Shown one piece after another: positions 28,460 to 37,603 of a stretch of 64,000 bases of DNA (the stretch's first letter is position 1; each line of letters starts with the position of its first letter). Under the pieces are notes generated by a model. It searched no databases. It saw nothing but the letters and a program-made list of their open reading frames with translations, and was not told where the DNA came from. Origin of the DNA: Streptomyces poonensis (GTDB lineage: Bacteria; Actinomycetota; Actinomycetes; Streptomycetales; Streptomycetaceae); NCBI RefSeq assembly GCF_014650915.1, contig NZ_BMVW01000001.1, positions 434,001 through 498,000 on the forward strand. Direction: 5' to 3'. A program made the position numbers and the translations under genes.

Positions 28460-31180
28460 GTGACCACCGTTGGCGAACAGATTAAGAGTGCAGATGATGC
28501 AATCTGTCGGAATATCGCTTCACTCACCGACCAGCGAGCGCTACTCTCACAGAATATCCTGGCCCAACTCCGCAATCTGGTGGAGGGAGTTTCGGTACGC
28601 CTTCATACTGGCCGGTCTGACATAGATTTCAACTATGCGGCTATAGAACCCGGACTCGCCTTCGTCAGAGGCAAGGCAAAACTCAACTTCCTCGGCAAGT
28701 TCCACAAGCTAATCCAGATGAGCGCCTCTCACTACACCCTGAGTGGGGATTCATCCGAGCGATTGATGCTCAAGTACTACGAGTACCTCCATCGCATCCG
28801 CAGCCTACTCAAGGACAGCTGCGGGATTGAGGCGTTGGCGAATCTCGAAGCATTCCCCGTCGACCTCGACCCATCACTGCGGGAGTACCATCAGAAGATC
28901 GCCGCGAGGATCGAGATGGTCCGTCCGACACCGAAACCGCAGGACTCTGCGGCGCGAAGCCGATACTACATCCACAAGACTCGCCCTTTCTTCGTAGGAG
29001 ATCGCATCTACTACGAGGTCACCTTCTATCGAGCTGTCAATAAGGTGAGCAAGTTTGACCGCATAATCGCCTTCACTGACATCGACATGACCGACGATTA
29101 TGCAGCCATGCTTACGCTCCAGAGCGACTCGATCGAAGTACTCGACCAGAAGATGCCAATCACGATCATTCGCGAGTGGGAAGTCTCCATACGTCCGTGC
29201 GAGTTCAACAACTTCGCTCGCCTCCTAGATGTCGCCACCAACGTTCGGTCCAGCTCTCCGGAGTACCGTTATCTGATGCGTGGGCTGACATCAGCTTCGG
29301 GTAACCTACTCGACTTGATCGACATGGCCGACGATGAATACGCGAAGGTGAAGGCGACGGGTACGGCCGGCGTCACCGAACCGCGGATCTTCCCCGCGCT
29401 CGATGAAGCACGCCGCATCGTGAGGTCAGCAGCTCCAGGCCACAACGTCATCCGTTATCTATTGCTTCGGATGCACAACCAGGTTCTAAAGTCGCAGTAT
29501 TACTGGCAAGGCTGCGGCCGCCTCTCGGGGATGAAACTGCAATATGGCTGCATTCCGTTCGACACTATGCCGCTCTGTACCTCACTACCCGGGCACAACC
29601 CCCGGTATTGGGATCTCATCGAGAGCCTCGGAGCGACCGGACGAAGCCATGAATTGCTCGCTCGACGCGTGAAAAACAATGTGGAACGTAACGGGATCCT
29701 CTACACGCCCGAGGCCGATCTCGCGGAGCTCGGGGACGTCAAGGAGTTGATCGACACATACAACAACAAACTCTACTACAAGCACAAGGAGCGCCGACTC
29801 GTACGGGACAAGGGGCACGTATTCATTTGCGGGTACGAGCACGACACCGTCGCCATCGTCGAGAAGCTACAGGAGAGCGCTTCATCCGGAATCGACGGCT
29901 ACAGCCAGGCCGTCGAACGCTGGCTCGATGAAATACCTCGCGGAATCGACGACGAGGGCAAGAAGGATGCACTCAAGCTACTCTTCAGCCAGTCGCGTGT
30001 CGCTTTGATCTATGGCGCAGCCGGCACTGGCAAGTCAACGATGGTGGACCACATCGCGAACTACTTCAACGACAAGGAGAAGCTCTTTCTCGCGCACACC
30101 AACCCAGCGATCGACAACCTCAAGCGCAAGGTGACTGCGCAGAACTCGACGTTCCGGACGATTAGTAGCCAGATCCACCGAAGCGCCACGGATCCGGAGT
30201 ATGACCTTCTAGTTATCGATGAGTGCAGCACGGTCAGCAACACTGACCTACTCAAGGTACTAGAAGAGACGTCCTTCAAGTTGCTCGTGCTCGTTGGCGA
30301 CGTTTACCAGATCGAGTCGATCCAGTTCGGAAACTGGTTCAGCATCATCCGTTCCTTCCTCCCGAACACCTCAATATTCGAGCTGAAGAAGCCATTCAGA
30401 ACCAATAACGAATCACTCCTCGGCTTCTGGGAGAAGGTCCGGAACGCTGACGACGCCATCGCCGAGGTCATGGCTCGAAACGGATACTCGACCGTTCTCG
30501 ACAAAACACTGTTCGAAGCTCAAAGCGACGACGAGATCATCCTTTGCCTGAACTACGACGGCCTCTACGGCATCAATAACATCAACCGTTTCCTCCAGAG
30601 CAGCAACCCCAATGCAGCGACCACTTGGCGCGTCTCGACGTACAAAGTCGGCGATCCAATCCTCTTCAACGAAACCGAGCGCTTCCGTCCACTGATCTAC
30701 AACAATCTGAAGGGGCGAATCGTCGATATCGAGCGCTTCCCTGGCCGGATCCAGTTCGACGTCGAACTCGATCGAACGGTCAGCGAGTTCGACGTTGACG
30801 GTGATGAAATCGAATGGATGGGGGACGCGACTGTGCGATTCTCCGTCTACGAGTACGACACCAGCGACGAGGACGATGACTCGCTGAATACCAGCGTGCC
30901 CTTCCAGGTAGCCTATGCGGTTTCAATCCATAAGGCACAGGGTCTCGAGTACGACTCCGTCAAGATCGTCGTCACCGATGCCAACGAAGACGACATCACA
31001 CACAGCATCTTCTATACAGCCGTCACTCGGGCACGTGAGCGCCTGCGGATCTTTTGGACGCCCGAGACCCAGCAGGCCGTTCTCAAGGGGCTCCACCGGA
31101 GCTCCAACCCGAAGGACGTCGCTCTACTGTGCAGCCGTCGTGGGCTTACTCCGGTCACTGGAACTCGACGATCCACCTGA
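28460..31180 (+). CDS. RecD-like SF1 helicase with novel N-terminal region, candidate defence gene
   Basis: A 906-residue protein taken from the GTG at 28460, which has AGGGG 8 bases upstream; the frame is open 94 codons further up but that part is unlike protein. The N-terminal 130 residues are helical, with R38-N39-L40-V41-E42-G43, resembling the RN(x)3H active site of HEPN nucleases but with Gly in place of His. The middle (residues 150-500) is unassigned. The helicase shows GAAGTGKST near 518, LLVIDECSTV near 585, VSIHKAQGLEYD near 822 and FYTAVTRARERL near 851, as in RecD/UvrD-like SF1 enzymes. Two sampled 60-base lines give 52% and 58% G+C, well below the flanks. It stands alone as cargo; a role in phage or plasmid defence is inferred. 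Confidence 0.75.
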   Translation: MTTVGEQIKSADDAICRNIASLTDQRALLSQNILAQLRNLVEGVSVRLHTGRSDIDFNYAAIEPGLAFVRGKAKLNFLGKFHKLIQMSASHYTLSGDSSERLMLKYYEYLHRIRSLLKDSCGIEALANLEAFPVDLDPSLREYHQKIAARIEMVRPTPKPQDSAARSRYYIHKTRPFFVGDRIYYEVTFYRAVNKVSKFDRIIAFTDIDMTDDYAAMLTLQSDSIEVLDQKMPITIIREWEVSIRPCEFNNFARLLDVATNVRSSSPEYRYLMRGLTSASGNLLDLIDMADDEYAKVKATGTAGVTEPRIFPALDEARRIVRSAAPGHNVIRYLLLRMHNQVLKSQYYWQGCGRLSGMKLQYGCIPFDTMPLCTSLPGHNPRYWDLIESLGATGRSHELLARRVKNNVERNGILYTPEADLAELGDVKELIDTYNNKLYYKHKERRLVRDKGHVFICGYEHDTVAIVEKLQESASSGIDGYSQAVERWLDEIPRGIDDEGKKDALKLLFSQSRVALIYGAAGTGKSTMVDHIANYFNDKEKLFLAHTNPAIDNLKRKVTAQNSTFRTISSQIHRSATDPEYDLLVIDECSTVSNTDLLKVLEETSFKLLVLVGDVYQIESIQFGNWFSIIRSFLPNTSIFELKKPFRTNNESLLGFWEKVRNADDAIAEVMARNGYSTVLDKTLFEAQSDDEIILCLNYDGLYGINNINRFLQSSNPNAATTWRVSTYKVGDPILFNETERFRPLIYNNLKGRIVDIERFPGRIQFDVELDRTVSEFDVDGDEIEWMGDATVRFSVYEYDTSDEDDDSLNTSVPFQVAYAVSIHKAQGLEYDSVKIVVTDANEDDITHSIFYTAVTRARERLRIFWTPETQQAVLKGLHRSSNPKDVALLCSRRGLTPVTGTRRST

Positions 31181-31324
31181 CCACTCGCGGCGCGACGGAT
31201 GAGCGGCTGCCTCCGATCCTCAAGTCCGCCACGGCAGCGGGGCTCGACTACCCGCACCCAGGTAATCGAGCCCCACAGCACACGCTGGTGTCCTCGCTGT
31301 CCATAACAGCGGGGACACCAGTCG

Positions 31325-31870
31325 TCAGGCGGCACGGCCTGTGGGTAGCTGCGAGGCCCACATCGCGACCTCGGTCAGGTACTCGGGTTGCAGCCCGAGG
31401 TGTGGGTCGGGCTGCACGAGGAGGGTCGCCGCTCCGCGGGCGGTGCGCTCCGCAGCCCAGGCGTGGTCGAGGCCGGTGAAATCGTCGTCAATCCAGACGG
31501 CGCGGGCGTCGCCCAGCCAGGCGTCGACGTGGTCTCGCTTCCACAGGTAGCCGTTGGGGTGGCTGGTAGTGATCTGCGGACGCGGGAGATCGACGTGCGG
31601 CAGCATCGGGAGGCCCAGGAGGGGCCCGATGAGGGTGGTGGCGTCCTGGCGCCAGCTGGTGCACCAGACGGGGGTGACCAGGCCGGTGCGGATCACGTCC
31701 ATGAGCATGGGGCCGTGGTCGGGGTTGAGCCAGACGGTGACCGGGTTGTCGGCGCTGCGGCCGGCGGGGACGACGTCGTGGCGGGCGTGAGTGGCCGGGG
31801 TCGAGCCGTCCGTGTCGGGGAAGGGTATGAGGACGCCGTCAATATCGAGGAGCAGGTAGGGCGGGCGCAT
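31325..31870 (-). CDS. HAD-like protein
   Basis: A 181-residue protein. LLLDIDGVLIPF carries the HAD nucleophile pair D9 and D11; VWCTSWRQDA supplies motif II, and AVWIDDDFTGLDHAWA the acidic motif IV. There is no cap domain, so it is a small phosphatase-like member, also seen annotated as HAD domain in Streptomyces mobile regions. It is last in a four-gene minus-strand run with the methyltransferase, the kinase-fold protein and an unknown protein. Confidence 0.8.
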   Translation of the reverse strand: MRPPYLLLDIDGVLIPFPDTDGSTPATHARHDVVPAGRSADNPVTVWLNPDHGPMLMDVIRTGLVTPVWCTSWRQDATTLIGPLLGLPMLPHVDLPRPQITTSHPNGYLWKRDHVDAWLGDARAVWIDDDFTGLDHAWAAERTARGAATLLVQPDPHLGLQPEYLTEVAMWASQLPTGRAA

Positions 31871-31901
31871 CGGTCCTCCATAGGCCGGATGAGCGCAGCT
31901 G

Positions 31902-32594
31902 TCAGAGCTTGCGGGCGCGGACCAGCAGGGTGGTGGGCCAGTGGCCCATGCGGGAGTCGTGGAACTCCTGGGCTGAGGTGAGCCAGAAGCCCGCCTGGCT
32001 GAGGTGCTTCTCCCACCGGTCCGTGGAGAACTCCCAGCGGGCGATGGGGAGCCGGGTACGGTCGGGAAGGATGACGTAATCGCGGCGAGGCCGATCGTCG
32101 CCAGAGGGGCTGCGGCCACCACGCTGCGGGTGCGGAACCGAAAAGGCGAGCACTCGTCCGGGCGTGAGGCGTCGAGCGATGGCCGGGAGCAGGAGCTCGG
32201 GGGCGACGAGCCCGATGGCGCCGAAGACGGAGTAGATTGCGTCGAACTGCTCGTCGGCGGCGTGCAGGTAGTGCAGGGCGTGGCCCGCGACGAAGGTGAG
32301 GTTGGTGAGCCGTCCGTAGTGGGAGCGGGCGCGGCGGACCTGGAGGCCGACCAGGTCGACACCGGTGACACGGGAGCCATGGCGGGTGGCGAGGTGGGCG
32401 GCGTTGTGGCCGGGGCCGCAGCCGAGTTCCAGGAGTCGCTTGCCGCGCAGGTCGGGGCTGAGGATCTCTGCTCCGGGACCTTGGCCGGGTCTCGTCGTCC
32501 ACTCCATCCGGGCCGGTACGGCCAGAGGCTCGGCGAGTCCGGCGGCGGTGCGCTGGAGGGCGTGGGCGTGCCATGGGGATGCCTGGGCGAGCAC
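31902..32594 (-). CDS. Class I SAM-dependent methyltransferase
   Basis: A 230-residue enzyme starting with the GTG at 32594, one base after the stop of the upstream gene. Motif I LLELGCGPGHNAAHLA is at about 54-69 and SRVTGVDLVGLQVRRA follows; FDAIYSVFGAIGLV is motif IV and LAFSVPHP is near motif VI. The substrate is unknown. Tight spacing to the kinase-fold gene suggests that both modify the same small molecule or peptide. Confidence 0.85.
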   Translation of the reverse strand: MLAQASPWHAHALQRTAAGLAEPLAVPARMEWTTRPGQGPGAEILSPDLRGKRLLELGCGPGHNAAHLATRHGSRVTGVDLVGLQVRRARSHYGRLTNLTFVAGHALHYLHAADEQFDAIYSVFGAIGLVAPELLLPAIARRLTPGRVLAFSVPHPQRGGRSPSGDDRPRRDYVILPDRTRLPIARWEFSTDRWEKHLSQAGFWLTSAQEFHDSRMGHWPTTLLVRARKL

Positions 32595-32595
32595 G

Positions 32596-33507
32596 TCAGA
32601 TCTCCAGGAGGCGGAGGACATCGGTGAGGTGGCGGCGGACGGCCTTGATGTAGGCGGGGTCGGTGGCCGGGTCGTTGATCCAGCGGATGGACTGCTCCAT
32701 GAACCACTCGACGGCCCACATACGGTGCCAGCCCAGGGCCCAGTTCTCGGCGGCGAGCCCGCCGCGCGGGGCGAGGGCGTCGGGGGTGCCGCCGGCGGTG
32801 ACGTACTGCTCCAGGAAGACGCGGAGGCGGATGGGGTGCGGGGGCTCGATGGTGCCGTGCCAGCTGGCGAGGTCGAGCAGGCCGGGGCCGGTGAAGGCGC
32901 GGGCGAGGTCGAGCAGCCCCCAGCCGCGCTCGCCGATGTGGAGGCTGGTGGGGTGGAACTCGGAGTGCACCCAGCCGAACGGTTCCAGCGTTGCTCCGGC
33001 CGAGCGGGCCTCGGCGGCCTGGGCGATACGGTCGAACGCGTCCTCGACATCGTCGACGTCCTGCCACCGATCGGCCTTGCGCAGCCGTTCGAGATGCTCC
33101 AGCGCCCGGACCGGCAGCGTCCGCAGCCGGCACTGGTCGAGGACAGACAAGGGCGGAGCCGTACGGGTGCCGTGCAGGACCACGGCCGCGGCGACGCCGT
33201 CGAGGTCGTCGGCCTCGCGGACGGACGGTCCGAGGTCCTCCATGAGCATGCCGAGCCAGCCGTTCAGGACGGCGGAGGCGTGGACCTGGGGGACGGGGAC
33301 GCCGAGGGTGTGGGCCAGGCGGAGGGCTTGGTCCTCGCTGTCGAAGGGCTTCTTGGCGTACTTGAAGATGGCCGTGGAGCCGTCAGGGAAGGTCACGCGC
33401 TCGACTCCGGACATGGACCACACGCGCACCTCCTCCCGTACGGGGGTGGTCTGGCCGGTCGCGGTGAGCAGGTTGTCGAGGAGTTCGGCGCTGGGGTTCG
33501 TGGTCAC
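32596..33507 (-). CDS. APH-fold phosphotransferase-like protein with altered catalytic loop
   Basis: A 303-residue protein of the aminoglycoside/choline kinase fold. VTFPDGSTAIFKYAKKP supplies the ATP-binding Lys (K49). The catalytic loop reads H181-S-E183-F-H-P-T-S188-L-H, where active members usually have HxDxxxxN; the base Asp is Glu and the metal-binding Asn is Ser. GLLDLARAF with D200 is the DFG-like site. It may be a weak kinase or a pseudokinase. It is translated just ahead of the methyltransferase. It is not evidence for antibiotic resistance. Confidence 0.75.
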   Translation of the reverse strand: MTTNPSAELLDNLLTATGQTTPVREEVRVWSMSGVERVTFPDGSTAIFKYAKKPFDSEDQALRLAHTLGVPVPQVHASAVLNGWLGMLMEDLGPSVREADDLDGVAAAVVLHGTRTAPPLSVLDQCRLRTLPVRALEHLERLRKADRWQDVDDVEDAFDRIAQAAEARSAGATLEPFGWVHSEFHPTSLHIGERGWGLLDLARAFTGPGLLDLASWHGTIEPPHPIRLRVFLEQYVTAGGTPDALAPRGGLAAENWALGWHRMWAVEWFMEQSIRWINDPATDPAYIKAVRRHLTDVLRLLEI

Positions 33508-33587
33508 GTGGGAGCTCCTGGGAGGGATGGTGGCGTCCGGGGCGGGCGAGGGATGCCGGCCCGCCCCGGAGCCCGATCGGGTGGTGG

Positions 33588-34337
33588 TTACGCGGCGGGG
33601 TTCACGCGGTGGGCGTAGACCTGCTCGATCCAGCCCGCCTTGAAGGCCGCGAGGTCGTCACGGAAGTTCGCCATCGAGGCACCGTAGGGCGCGACCACGC
33701 CGCCGGACTGGTCCGGCACGGACTGGCAGCCGTGTACGAGCCGGCCGCCGAGGGCGGCGTGGGCCTTGATGGACTCGATCCGGCGGTGCTCGTTGAACCA
33801 GCCGCCGTGGTAGACCTCGTCGAGCATCCCGCCCATGTCGTCGTCCAGGTCGAAGACGACGGAGGTGGCGGCGGGGAAGAACCAGCACGGGCCGACGTTG
33901 GAGATGTGCCCGTCCAACTCCACCTTGTTGAGCGCCATGAGCGTGGCCGCCTCGCGCAGCATCCGCAGGTGCTCGGCGGTGGTCTGCGGCAGGCCGAGGC
34001 CGGCCAGGTGCTCGTCGCGGAACAGGTACGCGTACACCTCGTACGCGGTGGCCAGGACACGGGCCGCGTCGGACGTGGACTCGCTGTGCTGCTTGATGAA
34101 GTCGAGCGTGAGCTGCTCGACCGCGCTCTCGGTCGTCTCTTCCACACCCAGGAGCTGGGCCTTGACCAGCTCCCAGTCGGCGACGAGCCACGTGTTCGAC
34201 TCGAAGCGGAAGAAGTACTCGGTCGGGTCGATCGTCATGCGCCGGCCGTCGACCTGGATGCCGGGCAGGCGGCTCCAGCGTGGGTCGAACGCCTCGGGCA
34301 GTTCGACCGTGATGGCCGTGGTGTCGATGGCGGTCAC
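33588..34337 (-). CDS. Hypothetical protein of the cargo cluster
   Basis: A 249-residue protein starting with the GTG at 34337, with CGGAGAC upstream. I do not recognise the family. It is a soluble, mixed protein with aromatic patches (EYFFRFESNTWLVADWE, GPCWFFPAATSVVFDLDDD, HGGWFNEHRRIES). It has no signal peptide or obvious catalytic motif. It is the first gene of the minus-strand run with the kinase-fold, methyltransferase and HAD genes, and is divergent from the HTH-TPR regulator, whose promoter region it shares. Confidence 0.6.
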   Translation of the reverse strand: MTAIDTTAITVELPEAFDPRWSRLPGIQVDGRRMTIDPTEYFFRFESNTWLVADWELVKAQLLGVEETTESAVEQLTLDFIKQHSESTSDAARVLATAYEVYAYLFRDEHLAGLGLPQTTAEHLRMLREAATLMALNKVELDGHISNVGPCWFFPAATSVVFDLDDDMGGMLDEVYHGGWFNEHRRIESIKAHAALGGRLVHGCQSVPDQSGGVVAPYGASMANFRDDLAAFKAGWIEQVYAHRVNPAA

Positions 34338-34560
34338 CGTGTCTCCGTCTCTGATCGGCCAGGTTCGGGCACGGGAATGCCCGAGCCCGGTGTGGGCGTA
34401 CGGACTTCGGGGTGCCGCCCGGACCAAGGAGGGAGCCTGGATCACGGTCACGCCGTTCCGGGCGGCTGCTGATAAGTGAACCGGTGGTCACGGTCAGTGG
34501 GTACGGTGGAAGGCAGTTGAAGCGGTATACGCGGTTTACAGCTCCGGAGTGGAGGCGATC

Positions 34561-35916
34561 GTGGCGGCGCCTAGGGAATCCAACTCCCGTCTGCGCGACG
34601 TCATCGCGGCGGTCGGCTGCACCTACGAGGCCCTCGCCAGAGACGTGCGGCGCATCGCGGCCGAGAATGGCGAGATCCTCCAGACCAACAAGTCGGCCAT
34701 CTCGCACTGGGTGAACGGCACCCGCGCCCCGTCGGGCCGGGTAAGTCAGTACCTGGCCGAGGCGCTTTCCCGCCGAGCGGGGCGCACGGTCACCCAAACC
34801 GAGATCGGCCTCCAGGCCAGCGATGACGAAGCGCCGGCGGAATCCGACCCTGTCCTCGCCGTCACCGACCTGGGCCGCGCCGACGTCGAGCGCCGCCGCT
34901 TCCTCGCCATCGCGGCCTTCACCACCGCCGGCGTCGCCATGCCGCTCGGCTACGACCACGAAGCCACCGCGCGCATGCTCCGCGCCCGCACCGGCACCTC
35001 CCTGGTTGGGACGGAGGACGTGGACGTCGTACGGCAGATCACTGCGGCCTTCAGCGCCGCCGACGAGCGCCTCGGCGGCGGGCACGGCCTGACCACCGTC
35101 ACCGCGTACCTCGCCGACACAGCCGCACCCATGCTGCGCGGACGCTTCCCCAGCGAAGCCTTACGCCGGGCCGCCTTCGGTGCCGTCGCCGAACTCACCT
35201 ACCTCGCCGGATGGAAGCACCACGACCTCGGCCAGGAAGGCGCCGCCCAGCGCTACTACCAGGTCGGCTACAAGCTCGCCTGCGAAGCCGACCCCCACGG
35301 CCACGCCGCCTGGATGATGCGCGCCCTCGCCCACCAAGCCCTCAGCCTCAAACAGCCCCACCACTGCGTCGACCTCGTCGAAGGCGCCCTCCGCACAGGT
35401 CTCGGCCACGTCGACGGCCAGACCGAGGCACTCCTCCACATCACCCACGCCCGCGCCTACGCCGCCACCGACGAGAACTCGTCGGCCGCACGCGCCCTGC
35501 TCGCCGCCGAAGACGCCCTCCTCCGCGACGACGGTCCCCAGCCCAGCTACTCCCGCGTAAGCGGCCCCGCCGCCGGAACCGTGACCAGCCACACCGCCCG
35601 CACCCTGACCGACCTCGCCGACCACATCGGCACCGAACAGCAGCACCGGGACGCGCTCACCCGCTGGGACCCGGAGAAGTACAAGCGCGTCCATGCCCTC
35701 ACCCACGCGGACCTCGGCGACAGCCTGGCCGCCCAGGCCCGCGCCGACGAAGCCGTCGCCGCCTGGACCCAGGCCCTGGTCCTCATGGAGGGCATGACCT
35801 CCGACCGCACCCGCAAGGCGATCACCTCGATCCGCACCACCCTCGCGGTCTACCAGCGCCGCCGCGTTCCCGGCGCCGCCGATCTCGCCCGCCGCGCCCG
35901 CGAGACCCTGGCCTAA
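34561..35916 (+). CDS. HTH-TPR transcriptional regulator
   Basis: A 451-residue protein. GGAGG lies 5 bases before the GTG at 34561, which is preferred to a GTG 12 bases upstream. An XRE-like HTH spans residues 8-75 (RLRDVIAAVGCTYEALARDV, SAISHWVNGTRAPSGRVSQYLAEAL). After a linker come TPR-like helices (AYLADTAAPMLRGRFPSEAL, HALTHADLGDSLAAQARADEA). This architecture is widespread in Streptomyces as a ligand- or peptide-responsive regulator. It is divergent from the four-gene cluster and one base from the NUDIX gene, so it probably controls both. Confidence 0.75.
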   Translation: MAAPRESNSRLRDVIAAVGCTYEALARDVRRIAAENGEILQTNKSAISHWVNGTRAPSGRVSQYLAEALSRRAGRTVTQTEIGLQASDDEAPAESDPVLAVTDLGRADVERRRFLAIAAFTTAGVAMPLGYDHEATARMLRARTGTSLVGTEDVDVVRQITAAFSAADERLGGGHGLTTVTAYLADTAAPMLRGRFPSEALRRAAFGAVAELTYLAGWKHHDLGQEGAAQRYYQVGYKLACEADPHGHAAWMMRALAHQALSLKQPHHCVDLVEGALRTGLGHVDGQTEALLHITHARAYAATDENSSAARALLAAEDALLRDDGPQPSYSRVSGPAAGTVTSHTARTLTDLADHIGTEQQHRDALTRWDPEKYKRVHALTHADLGDSLAAQARADEAVAAWTQALVLMEGMTSDRTRKAITSIRTTLAVYQRRRVPGAADLARRARETLA

Positions 35917-35917
35917 C

Positions 35918-36448
35918 ATGCCCGACAACCCGCCCGACGAAGGGAACACCGTGACCCAGCAGACCGACGACCAGCCGAAGGCCCTCAAGCCGGCGCTCGA
36001 ATCGATGACCCTGCTGGTCGCCGCCGTCATCGTCCACGACAAGGCCACCAACCGCGTCGTCCTCCTCCAACGCAGCGAGAACGCGAAGTTCGCCCAGGGA
36101 ATGTGGGACCTCCCCGTCGGCAAGAGCGAGCCGGGCGAACCCATCACCGAAACCGCGGTCCGCGAGCTCTACGAGGAAACCGGCCTCACAGTGAAGCCCG
36201 AGTCCCTCAAGGTCGCCCACGTCATCCACGGAGCTTGGGGCGTGGAGGCCCCCAACGGCTTCCTCACCGTCGTCTTCGCAGTCCACGAATGGACCGGCGA
36301 ACCCGAGAACCGAGAACCCCGCAAGCACGCCCAGGTCCGCTGGGTCGACGCCGACTCCGTCCCAGACGAATTCGTGGACACCACAGCCAGCGCCCTCCAT
36401 CGGTACCTCGCGGGAGGCCCGCAGGTCTCGCTCGACGGCTGGAGATAG
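35918..36448 (+). CDS. NUDIX hydrolase
   Basis: A 176-residue enzyme. The Nudix box is complete: G68-x5-E74-x7-R82-E83-L84-x-E86-E87-T-G-L. The fold begins with MTLLVAAVIVHDKATNRVVLLQR. NUDIX enzymes hydrolyse nucleoside diphosphates linked to another group. The ATG at 35918 follows the regulator stop by one base, but a GTG at 35951 with GAAGGGA upstream would also serve. In the cluster with a kinase-fold, a methyltransferase and a HAD protein it suggests nucleotide-derived chemistry. Confidence 0.85.
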   Translation: MPDNPPDEGNTVTQQTDDQPKALKPALESMTLLVAAVIVHDKATNRVVLLQRSENAKFAQGMWDLPVGKSEPGEPITETAVRELYEETGLTVKPESLKVAHVIHGAWGVEAPNGFLTVVFAVHEWTGEPENREPRKHAQVRWVDADSVPDEFVDTTASALHRYLAGGPQVSLDGWR

Positions 36449-36555
36449 AGCGCCAAATGCAGCTTGGGGGCCCTTCACCATCCGCGCTCGGCACCCGAGT
36501 CGACCGCGTGCTCAACGACGGTCCGAAACGTCAACCCGCGTACTAGCATCGTTCC

Positions 36556-37458
36556 GTGATGATCGAGAGAGAGGCGAACCTGCTCCTGGTCTGGCTGCTT
36601 GGGGAGTCCAACCGCGACACCCAAGCCCTGGTGGACGCGGAGCCTTTCTGGTATCCCCCCGGCGATGATGGCCTGGTCGCCCTCATCGACTATCTCAGGG
36701 GGGAGGGCATGGTGCACAACACCGAGCTCTGCGCCTCTGGAACGGTCTGCTCGCTCACCGCACACGGAGTGGCTGAGGCTGAGCGGCTCATTGCAGACCG
36801 GAATAGCCCCCGCATAAGGCTCGACCATGCCATCAACGGGCTTGTAGCAGCCGCCATGGAGAACTACCCGACGACTCGACTGAAGTTGATCGACTTTCTG
36901 TGCTCCATGCGCATGGCCGTTCTGGACGAAACTCTGGAGGTTGCCGAAGTCTTCCGGGCCGTCGAATACCTAGAGGCGAACGGGATCGTGACGGTTGATG
37001 CCCGGTCGCCTCAAACAGTTCGTGCCGTCACCCTGACCACTCTCGGCATCGAGTGCGGGTTCAAAGATCCAATCTCTGTGAGGAACTTCTTGAACGATCA
37101 GCGACAGCCCGGCATCCATAACGAGTGGAACATCACCGTTAACGGGGGCGCGCCCCAGATGGGCCAGGGCAACACCCAGAACAACACCTTCGGCTACGAC
37201 CCCCAGCAGCTCACGCAGTTCGCGCGCGAGGTTCTGGCCGCCGCACACTCCGCGGACGTGCCAGAGGAGGTCCGAGCCAGGGTCGTCGCCGACGTGGAGG
37301 ATCTGCAGGCGGAGCTTGCCACAGCCGCGCCTGATTCCGGGCGGGTTCGCCAGCTCGCGGAGAGGGTGCTGCAGAGCGCCAGGGCCAACCTGCCCGCCCT
37401 TGGCTGGACAGGGGTTGCCCAGTTGGTTTCGGCAAGCCTCGGCATCCCACTCTTCTGA
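36556..37458 (+). CDS. Hypothetical protein with possible RHIM-like amyloid motif
   Basis: A 300-residue protein from tandem GTG-ATG codons (36556, 36559). There is no ribosome binding site, and TAGCAT (36544-36549) sits 7 bases upstream, so a leaderless transcript is likely. Residues 1-180 are two winged-helix-like halves (LVWLLGESNRDTQAL, LIDFLCSMRMAVLDE). Residues 192-212 read WNITVNGGAPQMGQGNTQNNT, with beta-prone, Gly/Asn/Gln-rich text resembling bacterial amyloid signalling (RHIM/BASS-like) motifs. The last 85 residues are helical. Such motifs sit in immune or cell-death adaptors, but the partner is not visible here. Last gene before attR. Confidence 0.55.
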   Translation: MMIEREANLLLVWLLGESNRDTQALVDAEPFWYPPGDDGLVALIDYLRGEGMVHNTELCASGTVCSLTAHGVAEAERLIADRNSPRIRLDHAINGLVAAAMENYPTTRLKLIDFLCSMRMAVLDETLEVAEVFRAVEYLEANGIVTVDARSPQTVRAVTLTTLGIECGFKDPISVRNFLNDQRQPGIHNEWNITVNGGAPQMGQGNTQNNTFGYDPQQLTQFAREVLAAAHSADVPEEVRARVVADVEDLQAELATAAPDSGRVRQLAERVLQSARANLPALGWTGVAQLVSASLGIPLF

Positions 37459-37549
37459 GCCGCGAGTAGCACCCAGCAGTCCGCACACAGTCCGCAGGAC
37501 ACCCGATCACGACCATCACACCCCATCGCCAGCCAACAGCAAAAGGCCA

Positions 37550-37590
37550 GGTCAGCGACCTGCAGCCACAATCGCTGCAGGTCACCGACC
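37550..37590. repeat. Inverted and direct repeats next to attR (possible recombinase arm sites)
   Basis: GACCTGCAG (37557-37565) and CTGCAGGTC (37575-37583) form an inverted repeat, and GGTCASCGACC occurs at both ends of it. GACCTGCGATT also appears just inside attL near 21690. These may bind the arm domain of the integrase or the excisionase. Confidence 0.45.
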
Positions 37591-37603
37591 CGGCCCATTA
37601 CTA

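Noticed and set aside
33118..33507. The APH-fold gene as an antibiotic resistance determinant
   Set aside because: The catalytic loop lacks the usual Asp and Asn, and the neighbours are small-molecule enzymes rather than resistance genes.
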